Positions 24,823 through 32,881 of a DNA stretch of 64,000 bases are shown in pieces. This DNA comes from Pelolinea submarina (GTDB lineage: Bacteria; Chloroflexota; Anaerolineae; Anaerolineales; Anaerolineaceae): NCBI RefSeq assembly GCF_003966975.1, contig NZ_AP018437.1, forward strand, positions 1,984,001 through 2,048,000. The letters run 5' to 3'. The notes under the pieces were generated by a model. It did no database searches. It was not told the DNA's origin and saw only the letters and a program-made list of their open reading frames with translations. The stretch's first letter is position 1, and each line of letters begins with the position of its first letter. The position numbers were made by a program, and so were the translations under genes.

Positions 24823-24860
24823 ACAAGAGCGCCCCTATGAATCATACAAGGAGCGCTTTT
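24823..24860 (-). terminator. Rho-independent terminator after murA
   Basis: On the reverse strand AGCGCTCCT / AGGGGCGCT (one mismatch pair) makes a stem around 24828-24857, followed by CTTGTTTTT. It lies 20 bases after the murA stop codon. Confidence 0.65.
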
Positions 24861-24879
24861 GGTCGATTAATTTTGTTTA

Positions 24880-26160
24880 TTATCCTTTAACACGCTGAAT
24901 ATTCACACCCAGCTTTGCCAGTTTTTCGTCGATCTTTTCATACCCACGGTCAATTTGCGCCACGCTGCGTATAGATGAGGTGCCCTCAGCGGATAAGGCG
25001 GCCAACAATAGTGCCATTCCCGCGCGAATATCCGGGCTTTCCATTTTTTCGCCGTATAGGTGGCTGGGGCCCTGAACAATGCAGCGGTGCGGGTCGCACA
25101 GAACGATTTGCGCGCCCATGCCGACCAGTTTGTCCGTGAAGAACATGCGGCTGGGGTACATCCAATCGTGGAACAGCACCGTGCCTTTAGATTGGGTAGC
25201 CACCACGATGGCAATGCTCATCAGGTCGGTGGGGAAAGCCGGCCAGGGCATCACGCTGATCTCGGGAATGGCGTTGCCCAGGTCGGGTTCGATGGTCAGG
25301 CGCTGGCGTTTCGGCACGAAAATATCTTGTCCCTTTTCTTCCCAATCCACGCCCAGGCGCTGGAAAACCAGCTTGACCATGTTCAGGTATTCAGAGCCGG
25401 CATTGCGAATGGTGATGGAGCCGTGTGTGACCACCGCTGCGCCGATAAAACTGACCACTTCCAGGTAATCCGGGCCGATAGTGTACTCGCCGCCGCCCAA
25501 TTGATCAACGCCGTTAATCAGCAATGTGTTGGAACCGATGTGATGAATATCTGCGCCGATTTTGTTGAGGAATGCGCATAGTTCCTGGATGTGCGGCTCG
25601 GAGGCTGCATTGCGGATAATGCTGCGGCCTTTGGCGGTCACAGCTGCCATGATGGCGTTTTCGGTGGCGGTGACACTGGCTTCATCCAACAGGATATCCG
25701 CGCCGTGCAGTTCTTTGGCTTTGAAGGAAAAAGTGCGGTTGTAATTCACTTCCGCGCCCAATGCGCTGAGCGCCAGAATGTGTGTATCCACGCGTCTGCG
25801 ACCGATCACATCGCCGCCGGGCGGGGGTAATTCCAGTGTGCCTGCCCTGGCGATCATCGGGCCGGCCAACAGGATCGAAGCCCGGATCTTCCGGCACAGG
25901 TCGGGGTCCATGTCGCGCGGGCGAACTTCGCTGGACTGAATTTCCCAGGTATGCTCGTCAACGGTTTGGATGGAAATTCCCAGACTCTCCAAAAGCGAAC
26001 GCATGGTGCGCACGTCTTCGATATTCGGAATATTGTGCAGCACGACTTTTTCGCGGGTTAATATACAAGCCGCCAAAATGGGTAAGGCGGCGTTCTTATT
26101 ACCCGCTGGAGTTACCTCCCCGGAAATAGGATGGCCGCCTTCAATGAGAAATTTTTCCAA
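24880..26160 (-). CDS. murA: UDP-N-acetylglucosamine 1-carboxyvinyltransferase
   Basis: The 426-residue protein matches MurA throughout: GEVTPAGNKNAALPILAA (Lys 22 region), IRASILLAGPMIAR, PPPGGDVIGRRRVDTH and a C-terminal RAGMALLLAALSAEG. It transfers enolpyruvate to UDP-GlcNAc, the first committed step of peptidoglycan synthesis. The catalytic position that is Cys 115 in E. coli is Asp 117 here (GGDVIG), the change known to make MurA insensitive to fosfomycin in mycobacteria and chlamydiae. The SIS-domain gene lies 48 bases upstream on the same strand. Confidence 0.97.
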   Translation of the reverse strand: MEKFLIEGGHPISGEVTPAGNKNAALPILAACILTREKVVLHNIPNIEDVRTMRSLLESLGISIQTVDEHTWEIQSSEVRPRDMDPDLCRKIRASILLAGPMIARAGTLELPPPGGDVIGRRRVDTHILALSALGAEVNYNRTFSFKAKELHGADILLDEASVTATENAIMAAVTAKGRSIIRNAASEPHIQELCAFLNKIGADIHHIGSNTLLINGVDQLGGGEYTIGPDYLEVVSFIGAAVVTHGSITIRNAGSEYLNMVKLVFQRLGVDWEEKGQDIFVPKRQRLTIEPDLGNAIPEISVMPWPAFPTDLMSIAIVVATQSKGTVLFHDWMYPSRMFFTDKLVGMGAQIVLCDPHRCIVQGPSHLYGEKMESPDIRAGMALLLAALSAEGTSSIRSVAQIDRGYEKIDEKLAKLGVNIQRVKG

Positions 26161-26208
26161 ATTAATTCTCCAACAACAATATGGTTTATTGAATAATTAT
26201 AAGGAAAA

Positions 26209-27246
26209 TTAGAAAGTTTCGGTAACTTTTGATAAACCAACTGGCTTATCGATATTCAATCCTTTCTCAAAAGCCAATTGCCTGGCAAATAATTGTCCCG
26301 GCAGCACGCATGCAATTGGAGAAACCCATTCCGGAACTCCGGCCGGTATTCTAAAACCGAGATTGCTGCCTTCCGTAATCTCTTTCTGGTCGGAGATAGA
26401 AATGATCTCCGCTTCCAATTCATGCATCTTCTTTGAAAATTCTTTCATTTGGCCGTACATTTCGCCTGACGGGGCTACCATGACAACCGGGAAACCGGGC
26501 TGAACTGCGGCGATGGGGCCGTGTTTGAAATCAGCCGAAGAATAAGGCACGGAGACAACCCGTGTAAGCTCTTTGATTTTTAGCGCAATCTCAAAAGCGG
26601 TCGCATAGTTGTACCCGCGGCCAATGACCACGCAATGTTCAATGTAGCGATACCGGCAGGTATTTACATTGGTTTCCATCGCGGCCTTGATGGTTTCTTC
26701 TAATACAGGCGGCAGATTTGCCAATGCTTTTTCTCTTTCCATGTCATTACTCATGGCAATGGACAGCATAGCCAGCGCGGTCAAAGAAGCCGTATAAGTT
26801 TTTGTGGCCGCTACAGCTTTTTCTTCGCCGCAGTGTAGGGGAATAACGTAATCTGCGGCGTTGCCCAGGGGTGAATCGGGCTGGTTGGTGATGCACAAGG
26901 TAGTTTGACCCTGTTTTTTTGCATTTTCTATCACCGCAACGATATCCGGAGACTGTCCGGATTGAGAAATGCCAATGACCAAAGCATCTGATAACTTTGG
27001 CGGTTTATTGTAAACTGTATATAAAGAAGGTGTTGCCAACGCAATCGGAATTTCGTTATATGTACCAAAAAGATATTGTGCATATCGGGCGGCATTATCG
27101 GAAGTTCCGCGGGCGGCAATCAAAGCATAATTAAATTTGCCTTTAATCTTATCGGAAATACCCTTAATCACTTTATATTCAGAGTCAATTAGATTCTGGA
27201 TAATGTGAGGTTGCTCGTTGATCTCTTTGATCAAAATTTCAGACAT
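26209..27246 (-). CDS. Double-SIS-domain amino-sugar phosphate enzyme (NagB-II / GlmS-isomerase-like)
   Basis: The 345-residue protein consists of two SIS domains like the isomerase half of GlmS: ARGTSDNAARYAQYLFGT, GISQSGQSPDIVAVIENAK, ATKTYTASLTALAMLS and SSADFKHGPIAAVQPGFP. It has no N-terminal glutaminase domain, so it is unlikely to make glucosamine-6-phosphate from glutamine. The best-fitting role is deamination of glucosamine-6-phosphate (NagB-II) or a related sugar-phosphate isomerisation. Being upstream of murA in one operon ties it to amino-sugar flux toward or from the cell wall. Substrate not proven. Confidence 0.85.
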   Translation of the reverse strand: MSEILIKEINEQPHIIQNLIDSEYKVIKGISDKIKGKFNYALIAARGTSDNAARYAQYLFGTYNEIPIALATPSLYTVYNKPPKLSDALVIGISQSGQSPDIVAVIENAKKQGQTTLCITNQPDSPLGNAADYVIPLHCGEEKAVAATKTYTASLTALAMLSIAMSNDMEREKALANLPPVLEETIKAAMETNVNTCRYRYIEHCVVIGRGYNYATAFEIALKIKELTRVVSVPYSSADFKHGPIAAVQPGFPVVMVAPSGEMYGQMKEFSKKMHELEAEIISISDQKEITEGSNLGFRIPAGVPEWVSPIACVLPGQLFARQLAFEKGLNIDKPVGLSKVTETF

Positions 27247-27373
27247 TATAGACTCCTGAATGGAACGAATTTTGTGTTACCAAGTACAATTTATTGGGTT
27301 AATACTAACACCAAAAGTAATTTTTATTTAATAGGTGTATACTGGAAAAAATATCCTAGGTAGGAGCAATCAT

Positions 27374-28504
27374 ATGATTAATATCGAGAAAGTCGATACG
27401 ACCTCAAAGAAACAAGTTAATGAATTTGTCGAATTTCCATTTAAGGTTTATGAAGGGGTAAAAGAATGGGTTCCGCCTATTTTAGCGGATATAAAAATGA
27501 TGCTGAACAGTCAGAAGCATCCTTTCTATGAGCATTCGGATGCGGAGTTCTATGTCGCGCGGGATGCGAATGGTGAAATGCTTGGCAGAATCGCTCTCCT
27601 GGAGAATAAGCCTTCAAATAAATACCACAATAAGAAAGTGGCTTGCTTTTACCTGTTTGAATCATTGGATGATCAGGCGATCGCGAACAAACTATTTGAA
27701 ACCGGTTTTGATTGGGCCCACAAACGCGGGTTAAATCAAGTGATGGGGCCAAAAGGGTTGTCGTCATTTGACGGTTACGGTTTCCTGGTGGAGGGTTTTG
27801 AACACCGCCAGATGATGACCATGATGAACTATAACCTGCCTAACTACCCTAAATTCGTAGAGAATTTAGGCTTTACAAAGGTTGTGGACTGGGTTTCCTG
27901 TTATGCCAATATTCCCAACTTCGTTCTTCCCGAAAAAGTAAAACGGGTTGCTGAACGCGTGGAAGAGCAGGGTAAATTCAAGGTCATTAAATTTAAGAAT
28001 AAGGCCGAGTTGAAAAAATGGGCCTGGCGTATTGGACAGGCATATAACAAGTCCTTTGTCAACAACTGGGAATATTACCCGCTGACGGATAATGAGATCA
28101 AATTTGTGCTGGATAACATCATGGTGGTGGCAGTTCCCGACCTGTTGAAGATCATCACGTACAAAGACGAAGTCGTCGGTTTCCTCTTAGCTTTCCCGGA
28201 TATTTCCGAAGCCCTGCAAAAATATAAAGGGCGTTTGTCTCCCATGGCTTTGTATTCTTATTTGCATGAACTTAAAACCACCAAATGGTTGTCGTTCAAT
28301 GGCATCGGCATCTTGCCTGAATTACACGGAATGGGTGGAAACGCGTTGATGTTCTCGGAAATCTTCAAAACCGCCAATGCTTATAACTTTGTGGACAGCG
28401 AATTGACTCAAATTGCTGAAACAGCCACCGAGATGCGCAAAGATTTGGAAAATTTGGGTGTAAAACCCTATAAAAACCATCGGATTTACGGAAAAGACAT
28501 CTAA
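27374..28504 (+). CDS. GNAT-like acyltransferase family protein, function unknown
   Basis: The 376-residue soluble protein resembles the large, divergent GNAT-like family common in Chloroflexota and Bacteroidetes. It has an N-terminal region EFPFKVYEGVKEWVPPIL and DAEFYVARDANGEMLGRIA, a middle GPKGLSSFDGYGFLVEGF and MMTMMNYNLPNYPKFVENLGF, and a C-terminal GNAT-like half with GIGILPELHGMGGNALMF in the position of the acetyl-CoA loop. I cannot name a substrate. Start 27374 has TAGGAG upstream; an extra 13 codons are open before it. A strong terminator follows. Confidence 0.75.
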   Translation: MINIEKVDTTSKKQVNEFVEFPFKVYEGVKEWVPPILADIKMMLNSQKHPFYEHSDAEFYVARDANGEMLGRIALLENKPSNKYHNKKVACFYLFESLDDQAIANKLFETGFDWAHKRGLNQVMGPKGLSSFDGYGFLVEGFEHRQMMTMMNYNLPNYPKFVENLGFTKVVDWVSCYANIPNFVLPEKVKRVAERVEEQGKFKVIKFKNKAELKKWAWRIGQAYNKSFVNNWEYYPLTDNEIKFVLDNIMVVAVPDLLKIITYKDEVVGFLLAFPDISEALQKYKGRLSPMALYSYLHELKTTKWLSFNGIGILPELHGMGGNALMFSEIFKTANAYNFVDSELTQIAETATEMRKDLENLGVKPYKNHRIYGKDI

Positions 28505-28534
28505 ACAAAAATCCGTAAACATATCAATAAATTA

Positions 28535-28573
28535 AGCGAGGATGTAGGCTTTGTTTACATCCTCGCTTTTTTA
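28535..28573 (+). terminator. Rho-independent terminator after the GNAT-like gene
   Basis: A perfect 12-bp stem AGCGAGGATGTA / TACATCCTCGCT (28535-28546 and 28556-28567) is followed by TTTTTT. The downstream arm overlaps the -35 box of the next promoter. Confidence 0.92.
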
Positions 28574-28581
28574 TTTATAAT
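28554..28581 (+). promoter_or_regulatory. Sigma-70 promoter of the Dlt-like operon, overlapping the upstream terminator
   Basis: TTTACA (28554-28559) and a perfect TATAAT (28576-28581) are 16 bases apart. The -35 box lies within the 3' arm of the terminator hairpin, so read-through and initiation are physically linked. The start would be near 28588, giving a leader of about 35 bases before the first gene. Confidence 0.6.
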
Positions 28582-28622
28582 AGAAACGTTAATTGAAATC
28601 ACAGAAACGGAGATGACTCCTG

Positions 28623-29015
28623 ATGAAAATAAGACAGTCTTTACTACTGTTTACGATTGCGGCAATCCTGCTGGTTTCCTGCGGCGGCGGACAAACCAAC
28701 GCCAGTGCTGCGGATGCAACTTATGCCTACCTGGAAGCTTTAGCAAATAAGGATAAAGATACCGTAGTTTCTTTGACCTGCAAAGATTGGGAAGAGCAGG
28801 CTATGCTGGAAGTGGACGCATTGATGTCTGTTGGCGCGCAGTTGAATAACGTCAGCTGCAGCCAGGTGGGGGAAGAAGGTGAAGATGCGCTGGTGGTATG
28901 CAGCGGTACATTGGACCTGACCTACAATGATGAGATCCGGGCAATTGAATTGGATAAACGCACCTATACCATGACCATGGAAGACGGTCAGTGGCGCGTA
29001 TGTTCTTATAAATAA
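28623..29015 (+). CDS. Small lipoprotein, first gene of the Dlt-like operon
   Basis: The 130-residue protein has a lipoprotein signal (LLLFTIAAILLVSC, Cys 20) and a small mature domain of DUF4878/NTF2-like character (TYAYLEALANKDKDTVVSLTCKD, LDKRTYTMTMEDGQWRVCSY). Such domains are found on many envelope lipoproteins of unknown role. GGAG lies about 10 bases before the ATG. Its stop codon abuts the start of the 39-codon gene that follows (TAA-ATG), so the two should be translationally coupled. A role in the same acylation pathway is inferred from position only. Confidence 0.8.
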   Translation: MKIRQSLLLFTIAAILLVSCGGGQTNASAADATYAYLEALANKDKDTVVSLTCKDWEEQAMLEVDALMSVGAQLNNVSCSQVGEEGEDALVVCSGTLDLTYNDEIRAIELDKRTYTMTMEDGQWRVCSYK

Positions 29016-29135
29016 ATGCAAAATAATCGAGAAGTAAATGAAAACTTATGGGCTGTGTTGTTAGGCCTTTTGATCATCGGACTGATCATTATGACCACGG
29101 ACAGCTCACCGCTCTGGATTTACCAGGGTTTTTAG
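29016..29135 (+). CDS. DltX-like microprotein (39 residues, one membrane span)
   Basis: An ATG directly at the lipoprotein's stop codon opens a 39-codon frame ending in TAG four bases before the MBOAT gene. The product is a short polar N-terminus (MQNNREVNEN), one hydrophobic span (LWAVLLGLLIIGLIIM, 11-26) and a short tail that ends SPLWIYQGF. DltX of Firmicutes is a ~50-residue single-span protein encoded beside dltB and ending in a conserved FIYNEF-type motif; the spacing I-Y-x-x-F at the extreme C-terminus is the same here. In Dlt, work proposes that the tail Tyr accepts the acyl group from DltB. Assignment rests on position, topology and this motif; the peptide is too short for certainty. 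Confidence 0.65.
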   Translation: MQNNREVNENLWAVLLGLLIIGLIIMTTDSSPLWIYQGF

Positions 29136-29139
29136 CCAT

Positions 29140-30570
29140 ATGACGCTTATCCATATCGCTGTTTTCATCGGTTTTGCCATTCTGATCAGGCTGCTGCGCA
29201 ATCAAATCGCATCAGCCTGGTTGATGTTTCTATCCAGCCTCATTTTTATTTTCTGGCTTCAACCGGTATCCAGTATACGTTCGTTGGAATTTTGGCTGCC
29301 TTCCATCTTGATTACGCTGACGGTATTGATCTGGGGAATCACATCCGCGCGCGAGGTTTTCACGGAAAAAGACAATCGCCTGGCAGGCTGGTTAGCCTTG
29401 GCCGTTATCCTGGGGCTCTCGGGGCTGCGGTACTTAAACCTGGGTTTTCTGGTGGAGCTGGTCAATCCGCCGGTTATTTGGCAGGTGATCATACTGATCC
29501 TGATCGCAGGGTCGCTGTTATGGCTGGTCCAACGTTCTTCTTCGGAGAATAAAACGCCGGCGTCTATCGCGGTCATCGGATTGATTGTGGTATTCGTTAT
29601 CCTTAAGTACCCTCCAGCTGCTTTGAAAGCCAGCCAGATCCTGCGAATCATCAATGGACAATCTCCCAAACTGGCTAATTCGACTGAAATTGCCTGGGTG
29701 GGGTATTCCTATTTTGCATTTCGCTTGATCCATGTACTGCGCGAATGGCAGCAGGGCCGTAAATTCAACGCTAATTTGCGGGATTTTATGGTTTATGTAC
29801 TGTTTTTTCCGGCTTTTATCGCCGGCCCAATCGATCGGCTGGACCATTTCCAAAAACAATTGGAACAACGCAATGCTCAACCGGCTTCGGAAGATTTTCT
29901 GGAAGGCGGGCGCCGCATTGCGCATGGCTTGTTCTATAAATTCATCCTGGCTGACAGCCTGGCGCTGCTGGCGTTGAATCCGCTTTCCGCCCAGCAGGTG
30001 CGTTCTACCGGCTGGATGTGGGTGTTGGTTTACACCTATGCTTTCCGCCTTTATTTTGATTTCAGCGGTTATACTGATTTGGCCATCGGTATTTCCCGTT
30101 TGATGGGTATTCAACTGCCGGAGAACTTCAAACAGCCTTACCTGGCGGAGAATTTGACTGTTTTCTGGAATCGTTGGCATATTACGCTCACACAGTGGTT
30201 CCGCACTTATTATTTCAACCCCGTTACGCGCTACCTGCGCACGCGCAAACAACCCATTTCGACAGTTTGGATGATATTCTTCACTCAGGTCAGCACCATG
30301 GTTCTGATTGCATTATGGCACGGTATCAGCCTCAATTTTGTCTTATGGGGTTTGTGGAATGGATTAGGAATGTTTGCGCATAACCGTTGGACGGAATGGC
30401 GCAAGCAGTACCCGGCAGAACCATCGAAGTACGTTTGGGTTGTACGCGCACAGAAATACATCTCGATATTTATGACCTTTAACTTCATTGCCCTGGGGTG
30501 GGTGTGGTTCGCTCTGCCTGATATAAACAGCGCATTACTGGTATTCAGTAAACTTACGGGAGGGGTCTAG
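29140..30570 (+). CDS. MBOAT family O-acyltransferase (DltB/AlgI-like)
   Basis: The 476-residue protein has about 11 membrane spans and the MBOAT signatures: FFPAFIAGPIDR, YFDFSGYTDLAIGISRLMGI, NLTVFWNRWHITLTQWF and the catalytic His in LIALWHGISLNFVLWGLWNG (about 395). It should move an acyl group from a cytoplasmic thioester carrier across the membrane, as DltB and AlgI/PatA do. The gene starts four bases after the microprotein gene and ends two bases before the SGNH protein gene. Together with the ACP and ligase further down, the donor is likely acyl-ACP. Confidence 0.93.
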   Translation: MTLIHIAVFIGFAILIRLLRNQIASAWLMFLSSLIFIFWLQPVSSIRSLEFWLPSILITLTVLIWGITSAREVFTEKDNRLAGWLALAVILGLSGLRYLNLGFLVELVNPPVIWQVIILILIAGSLLWLVQRSSSENKTPASIAVIGLIVVFVILKYPPAALKASQILRIINGQSPKLANSTEIAWVGYSYFAFRLIHVLREWQQGRKFNANLRDFMVYVLFFPAFIAGPIDRLDHFQKQLEQRNAQPASEDFLEGGRRIAHGLFYKFILADSLALLALNPLSAQQVRSTGWMWVLVYTYAFRLYFDFSGYTDLAIGISRLMGIQLPENFKQPYLAENLTVFWNRWHITLTQWFRTYYFNPVTRYLRTRKQPISTVWMIFFTQVSTMVLIALWHGISLNFVLWGLWNGLGMFAHNRWTEWRKQYPAEPSKYVWVVRAQKYISIFMTFNFIALGWVWFALPDINSALLVFSKLTGGV

Positions 30571-30572
30571 CC

Positions 30573-31676
30573 ATGCGTTCACAAAAAGCCCTTCCTGTGC
30601 GCATTTTGATTAAAGCAGGCCTGTTTGCGGCCTTGTTTAATATGGCTTTCAGCTTATTGATGAATGTTCCAATCGGGAGCTTATCTTTATACAACCACCT
30701 TTATCCAGGCCGTGAGCGCTTCCCGTTCGGAGAAAATCCCTCAACTTCCTACAATTTAAGCATTTACAACCTGGATGCGATGATTGCCTCCCATGAAATT
30801 TCTGCCGCGAAAAAAGAAGCTGACGAATTCAGGGTCTTTATCGTAGGTGATTCATCAACCTGGGGATTCCTTCAAAACCCTGGGGACACTTTGGCAGGGT
30901 TGCTGGACAGCCGTAGCTTGGAATTAAATGATAAAAATGTGCGTGTTTATAATCTGGGATATCCCAGTTTATCAGTAGTAAAAGATTTGATGATTATCGA
31001 CAGGGTAAAGCAGTATGATCCCGACTTGATAATCTGGCTGGTCACCCTGGAATCGCTGCCTGTGGACAACCAATTGGAGACTCCTTTGGTTGCCAATAAC
31101 CCGATTCTGGTCAATGACCTGATCGACCGCTACCAATTAACGACTTTTGAAAAGATTCCTGTAGTCTGGAAAGAAACCACCTTGGTTGCGCGCCGGCGCG
31201 AGCTGGCGGACATTATCCGTTTGCAGATTTACGGCGCAATGTGGGCGGGTACTGGAATCGATCAGGATTATCCCGACGAATACACACCCGCACTTCGTGA
31301 TTTCGCGGTGGATGAATCCTTTTACGACTTTTCTCCCTATGACCTGGATGAAAATCGGCTGGCTTTGAACGTGATCAGCCAAACTGTCAAACTTAACAGC
31401 GATATCCAATTCCTGGTTGTCAATGAACCTATCCTGATTGCTCAGGGGGAGAACAGCGATATTCGCTATGACTACTATTATCCGCGCTGGGCGTATGACC
31501 AATACCGCGGCATAATACAAGAGAAAATGGACAAAGCCGGTATAAATTATAATGATTTGTGGGATATCGTCCCGCAGGAATACTTCACTAATTCCGCCAT
31601 TCATATGGATAAAAGTGGAGAAGAAATTTTGGCAGAAAGGATTGCCTCATTAATTATCGAGACAGATAAACAATAG
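30573..31676 (+). CDS. Membrane-anchored SGNH-hydrolase-like protein (DltD/AlgJ-like role)
   Basis: The 367-residue protein has an N-terminal signal anchor (IKAGLFAALFNMAFSLLM) and an outside domain with the SGNH block I VFIVGDSSTWGF (nucleophile Ser 94), a GYPSLSVVKD region and a C-terminal NSAIHMDKSG, whose His (about 344) fits the catalytic His. The Asp of the usual DxxH is not at the expected place (Ser there). GGGAGGGG precedes the ATG. In acylation operons such proteins transfer the acyl group to the final polymer. It probably accepts it from the MBOAT/microprotein on the outer face. Confidence 0.82.
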   Translation: MRSQKALPVRILIKAGLFAALFNMAFSLLMNVPIGSLSLYNHLYPGRERFPFGENPSTSYNLSIYNLDAMIASHEISAAKKEADEFRVFIVGDSSTWGFLQNPGDTLAGLLDSRSLELNDKNVRVYNLGYPSLSVVKDLMIIDRVKQYDPDLIIWLVTLESLPVDNQLETPLVANNPILVNDLIDRYQLTTFEKIPVVWKETTLVARRRELADIIRLQIYGAMWAGTGIDQDYPDEYTPALRDFAVDESFYDFSPYDLDENRLALNVISQTVKLNSDIQFLVVNEPILIAQGENSDIRYDYYYPRWAYDQYRGIIQEKMDKAGINYNDLWDIVPQEYFTNSAIHMDKSGEEILAERIASLIIETDKQ

Positions 31677-31679
31677 AAA

Positions 31680-32627
31680 ATGGCAAGCAAAAAATTACTT
31701 TTAAATACACTCAGTATTTTGATGGGTTCCATAATCCTGTTATCGAGCGCCTGCGCATCCAAAGGAGCGGAGGCTGCGGTAGCTGGCGCTGATCAGCCGG
31801 CAGAAAGCGCTGCAGAGTCAACCAATGTGCCCGAAATAATAGCCACGGAAACTCCGGAGCCTACCCAGACGCCGTTGTCAACCGCCACTCCGGACACGCG
31901 CATGAAACCGGAAGATTGGCAGAATTGGCCGATCATCCCGGAGGTGACTAACAAATCGCGCGAGATATATGCGCTGGGCAAAGAATTGGGCGTGAACCCG
32001 AATGCGTTTTCCAAAATCGGCGACTGTCAGAATATTAAAGAATCCTTTATGGGTTTGTATGATTTGAAACGCTATTATCTGGCGCCCGAACAAGCCGATT
32101 GGCAGGAAACCATTGATAATTTCAACGGATTCTTCAACCGGGATGGCAAAGCTATCGAGCAGGGGCTGAATGTGGCGGCGGCGCTGTCCCCGCTGCAGGC
32201 TGACCCTGAGGAATGTCAGGCGGGCGAAAGCCCATTGGCCTGTGAATTGCGGGTGGCTAATCCCAGCTTTGCGTTTGTTTCCTTTGAGCGTTGGTGGCCG
32301 GACGTAACACCGCCGGATCAATACGAGAAATATCTGCGCATGGTTCTGGATACCATTATGGCGCACGGCACCGTGCCCATCCTGATTACCAAGGCGGATA
32401 ATGTTGAGGGCAATCATCAATTAAATTACATTATCGCTAAACTGGCTTACGAATATGACCTGCCGCTCTACAATTGGTGGCGGGCTGCCCAGCCGCTGCC
32501 GTATCGTGGTCTGGATCCTGAGCGCAACGACGGATTCCATATTTCCACCGAGGCCTGGACGGAACGCAGCGCGTATGCCCTGGGTACACTGAATACATTG
32601 TGGAAAGGATTAAGGGATAACGGATAA
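31680..32627 (+). CDS. SGNH-like lipoprotein with Cys in place of the nucleophilic Ser
   Basis: The 315-residue protein starts with a lipobox (LLSSAC, Cys 25) followed by a Thr/Pro-rich spacer (about 45-80). The globular domain contains KIGDCQN (GDC, Cys 116), VSFERWWPD, GTVPILITKADNVEG and a C-terminal NDGFHIS with an intact DxxH. The blocks fit an SGNH hydrolase, except that Cys replaces the block I Ser. It could be a thiol-based acyl carrier or transferase, or a non-catalytic binder. The stop overlaps the acyl carrier protein's ATG (TAATG), so translation is coupled. Confidence 0.75.
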   Translation: MASKKLLLNTLSILMGSIILLSSACASKGAEAAVAGADQPAESAAESTNVPEIIATETPEPTQTPLSTATPDTRMKPEDWQNWPIIPEVTNKSREIYALGKELGVNPNAFSKIGDCQNIKESFMGLYDLKRYYLAPEQADWQETIDNFNGFFNRDGKAIEQGLNVAAALSPLQADPEECQAGESPLACELRVANPSFAFVSFERWWPDVTPPDQYEKYLRMVLDTIMAHGTVPILITKADNVEGNHQLNYIIAKLAYEYDLPLYNWWRAAQPLPYRGLDPERNDGFHISTEAWTERSAYALGTLNTLWKGLRDNG

Positions 32628-32881
32628 TGAAAAGTAAAGAAGAATTAATCAGCGAATTAGGTCAGAAGATCAGTGCGGAGATATTGAAACAACCAGAAGT
32701 TGAAATTGGAGCGGATGAAGCTCTGATTTCAAGCGGTTTGATCGATTCCTTCAGTTTGGTGGACTTGGCCTTGATCGTTGAACACCTTTATGGCGTGCGC
32801 ATTGAAGATTACGAGCTGAATGCGGAGACTTTTGACACGCTGGATCAGTTGGCCGGCATGGTAATCGAACGCGGAGCATAA
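32627..32881 (+). CDS. Acyl carrier protein (DltC-like position)
   Basis: The 84-residue acidic protein is a single carrier domain with the phosphopantetheine site GLIDSFSLVDL (Ser 41) and the helix pattern of ACP/DltC. The usual DSL reads DSF, as in several specialised carriers. It would be charged by the AMP ligase encoded immediately downstream and hand the acyl group to the MBOAT on the cytoplasmic side. It overlaps the preceding gene by one base, and the ligase start follows with no gap. Confidence 0.92.
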   Translation: MKSKEELISELGQKISAEILKQPEVEIGADEALISSGLIDSFSLVDLALIVEHLYGVRIEDYELNAETFDTLDQLAGMVIERGA

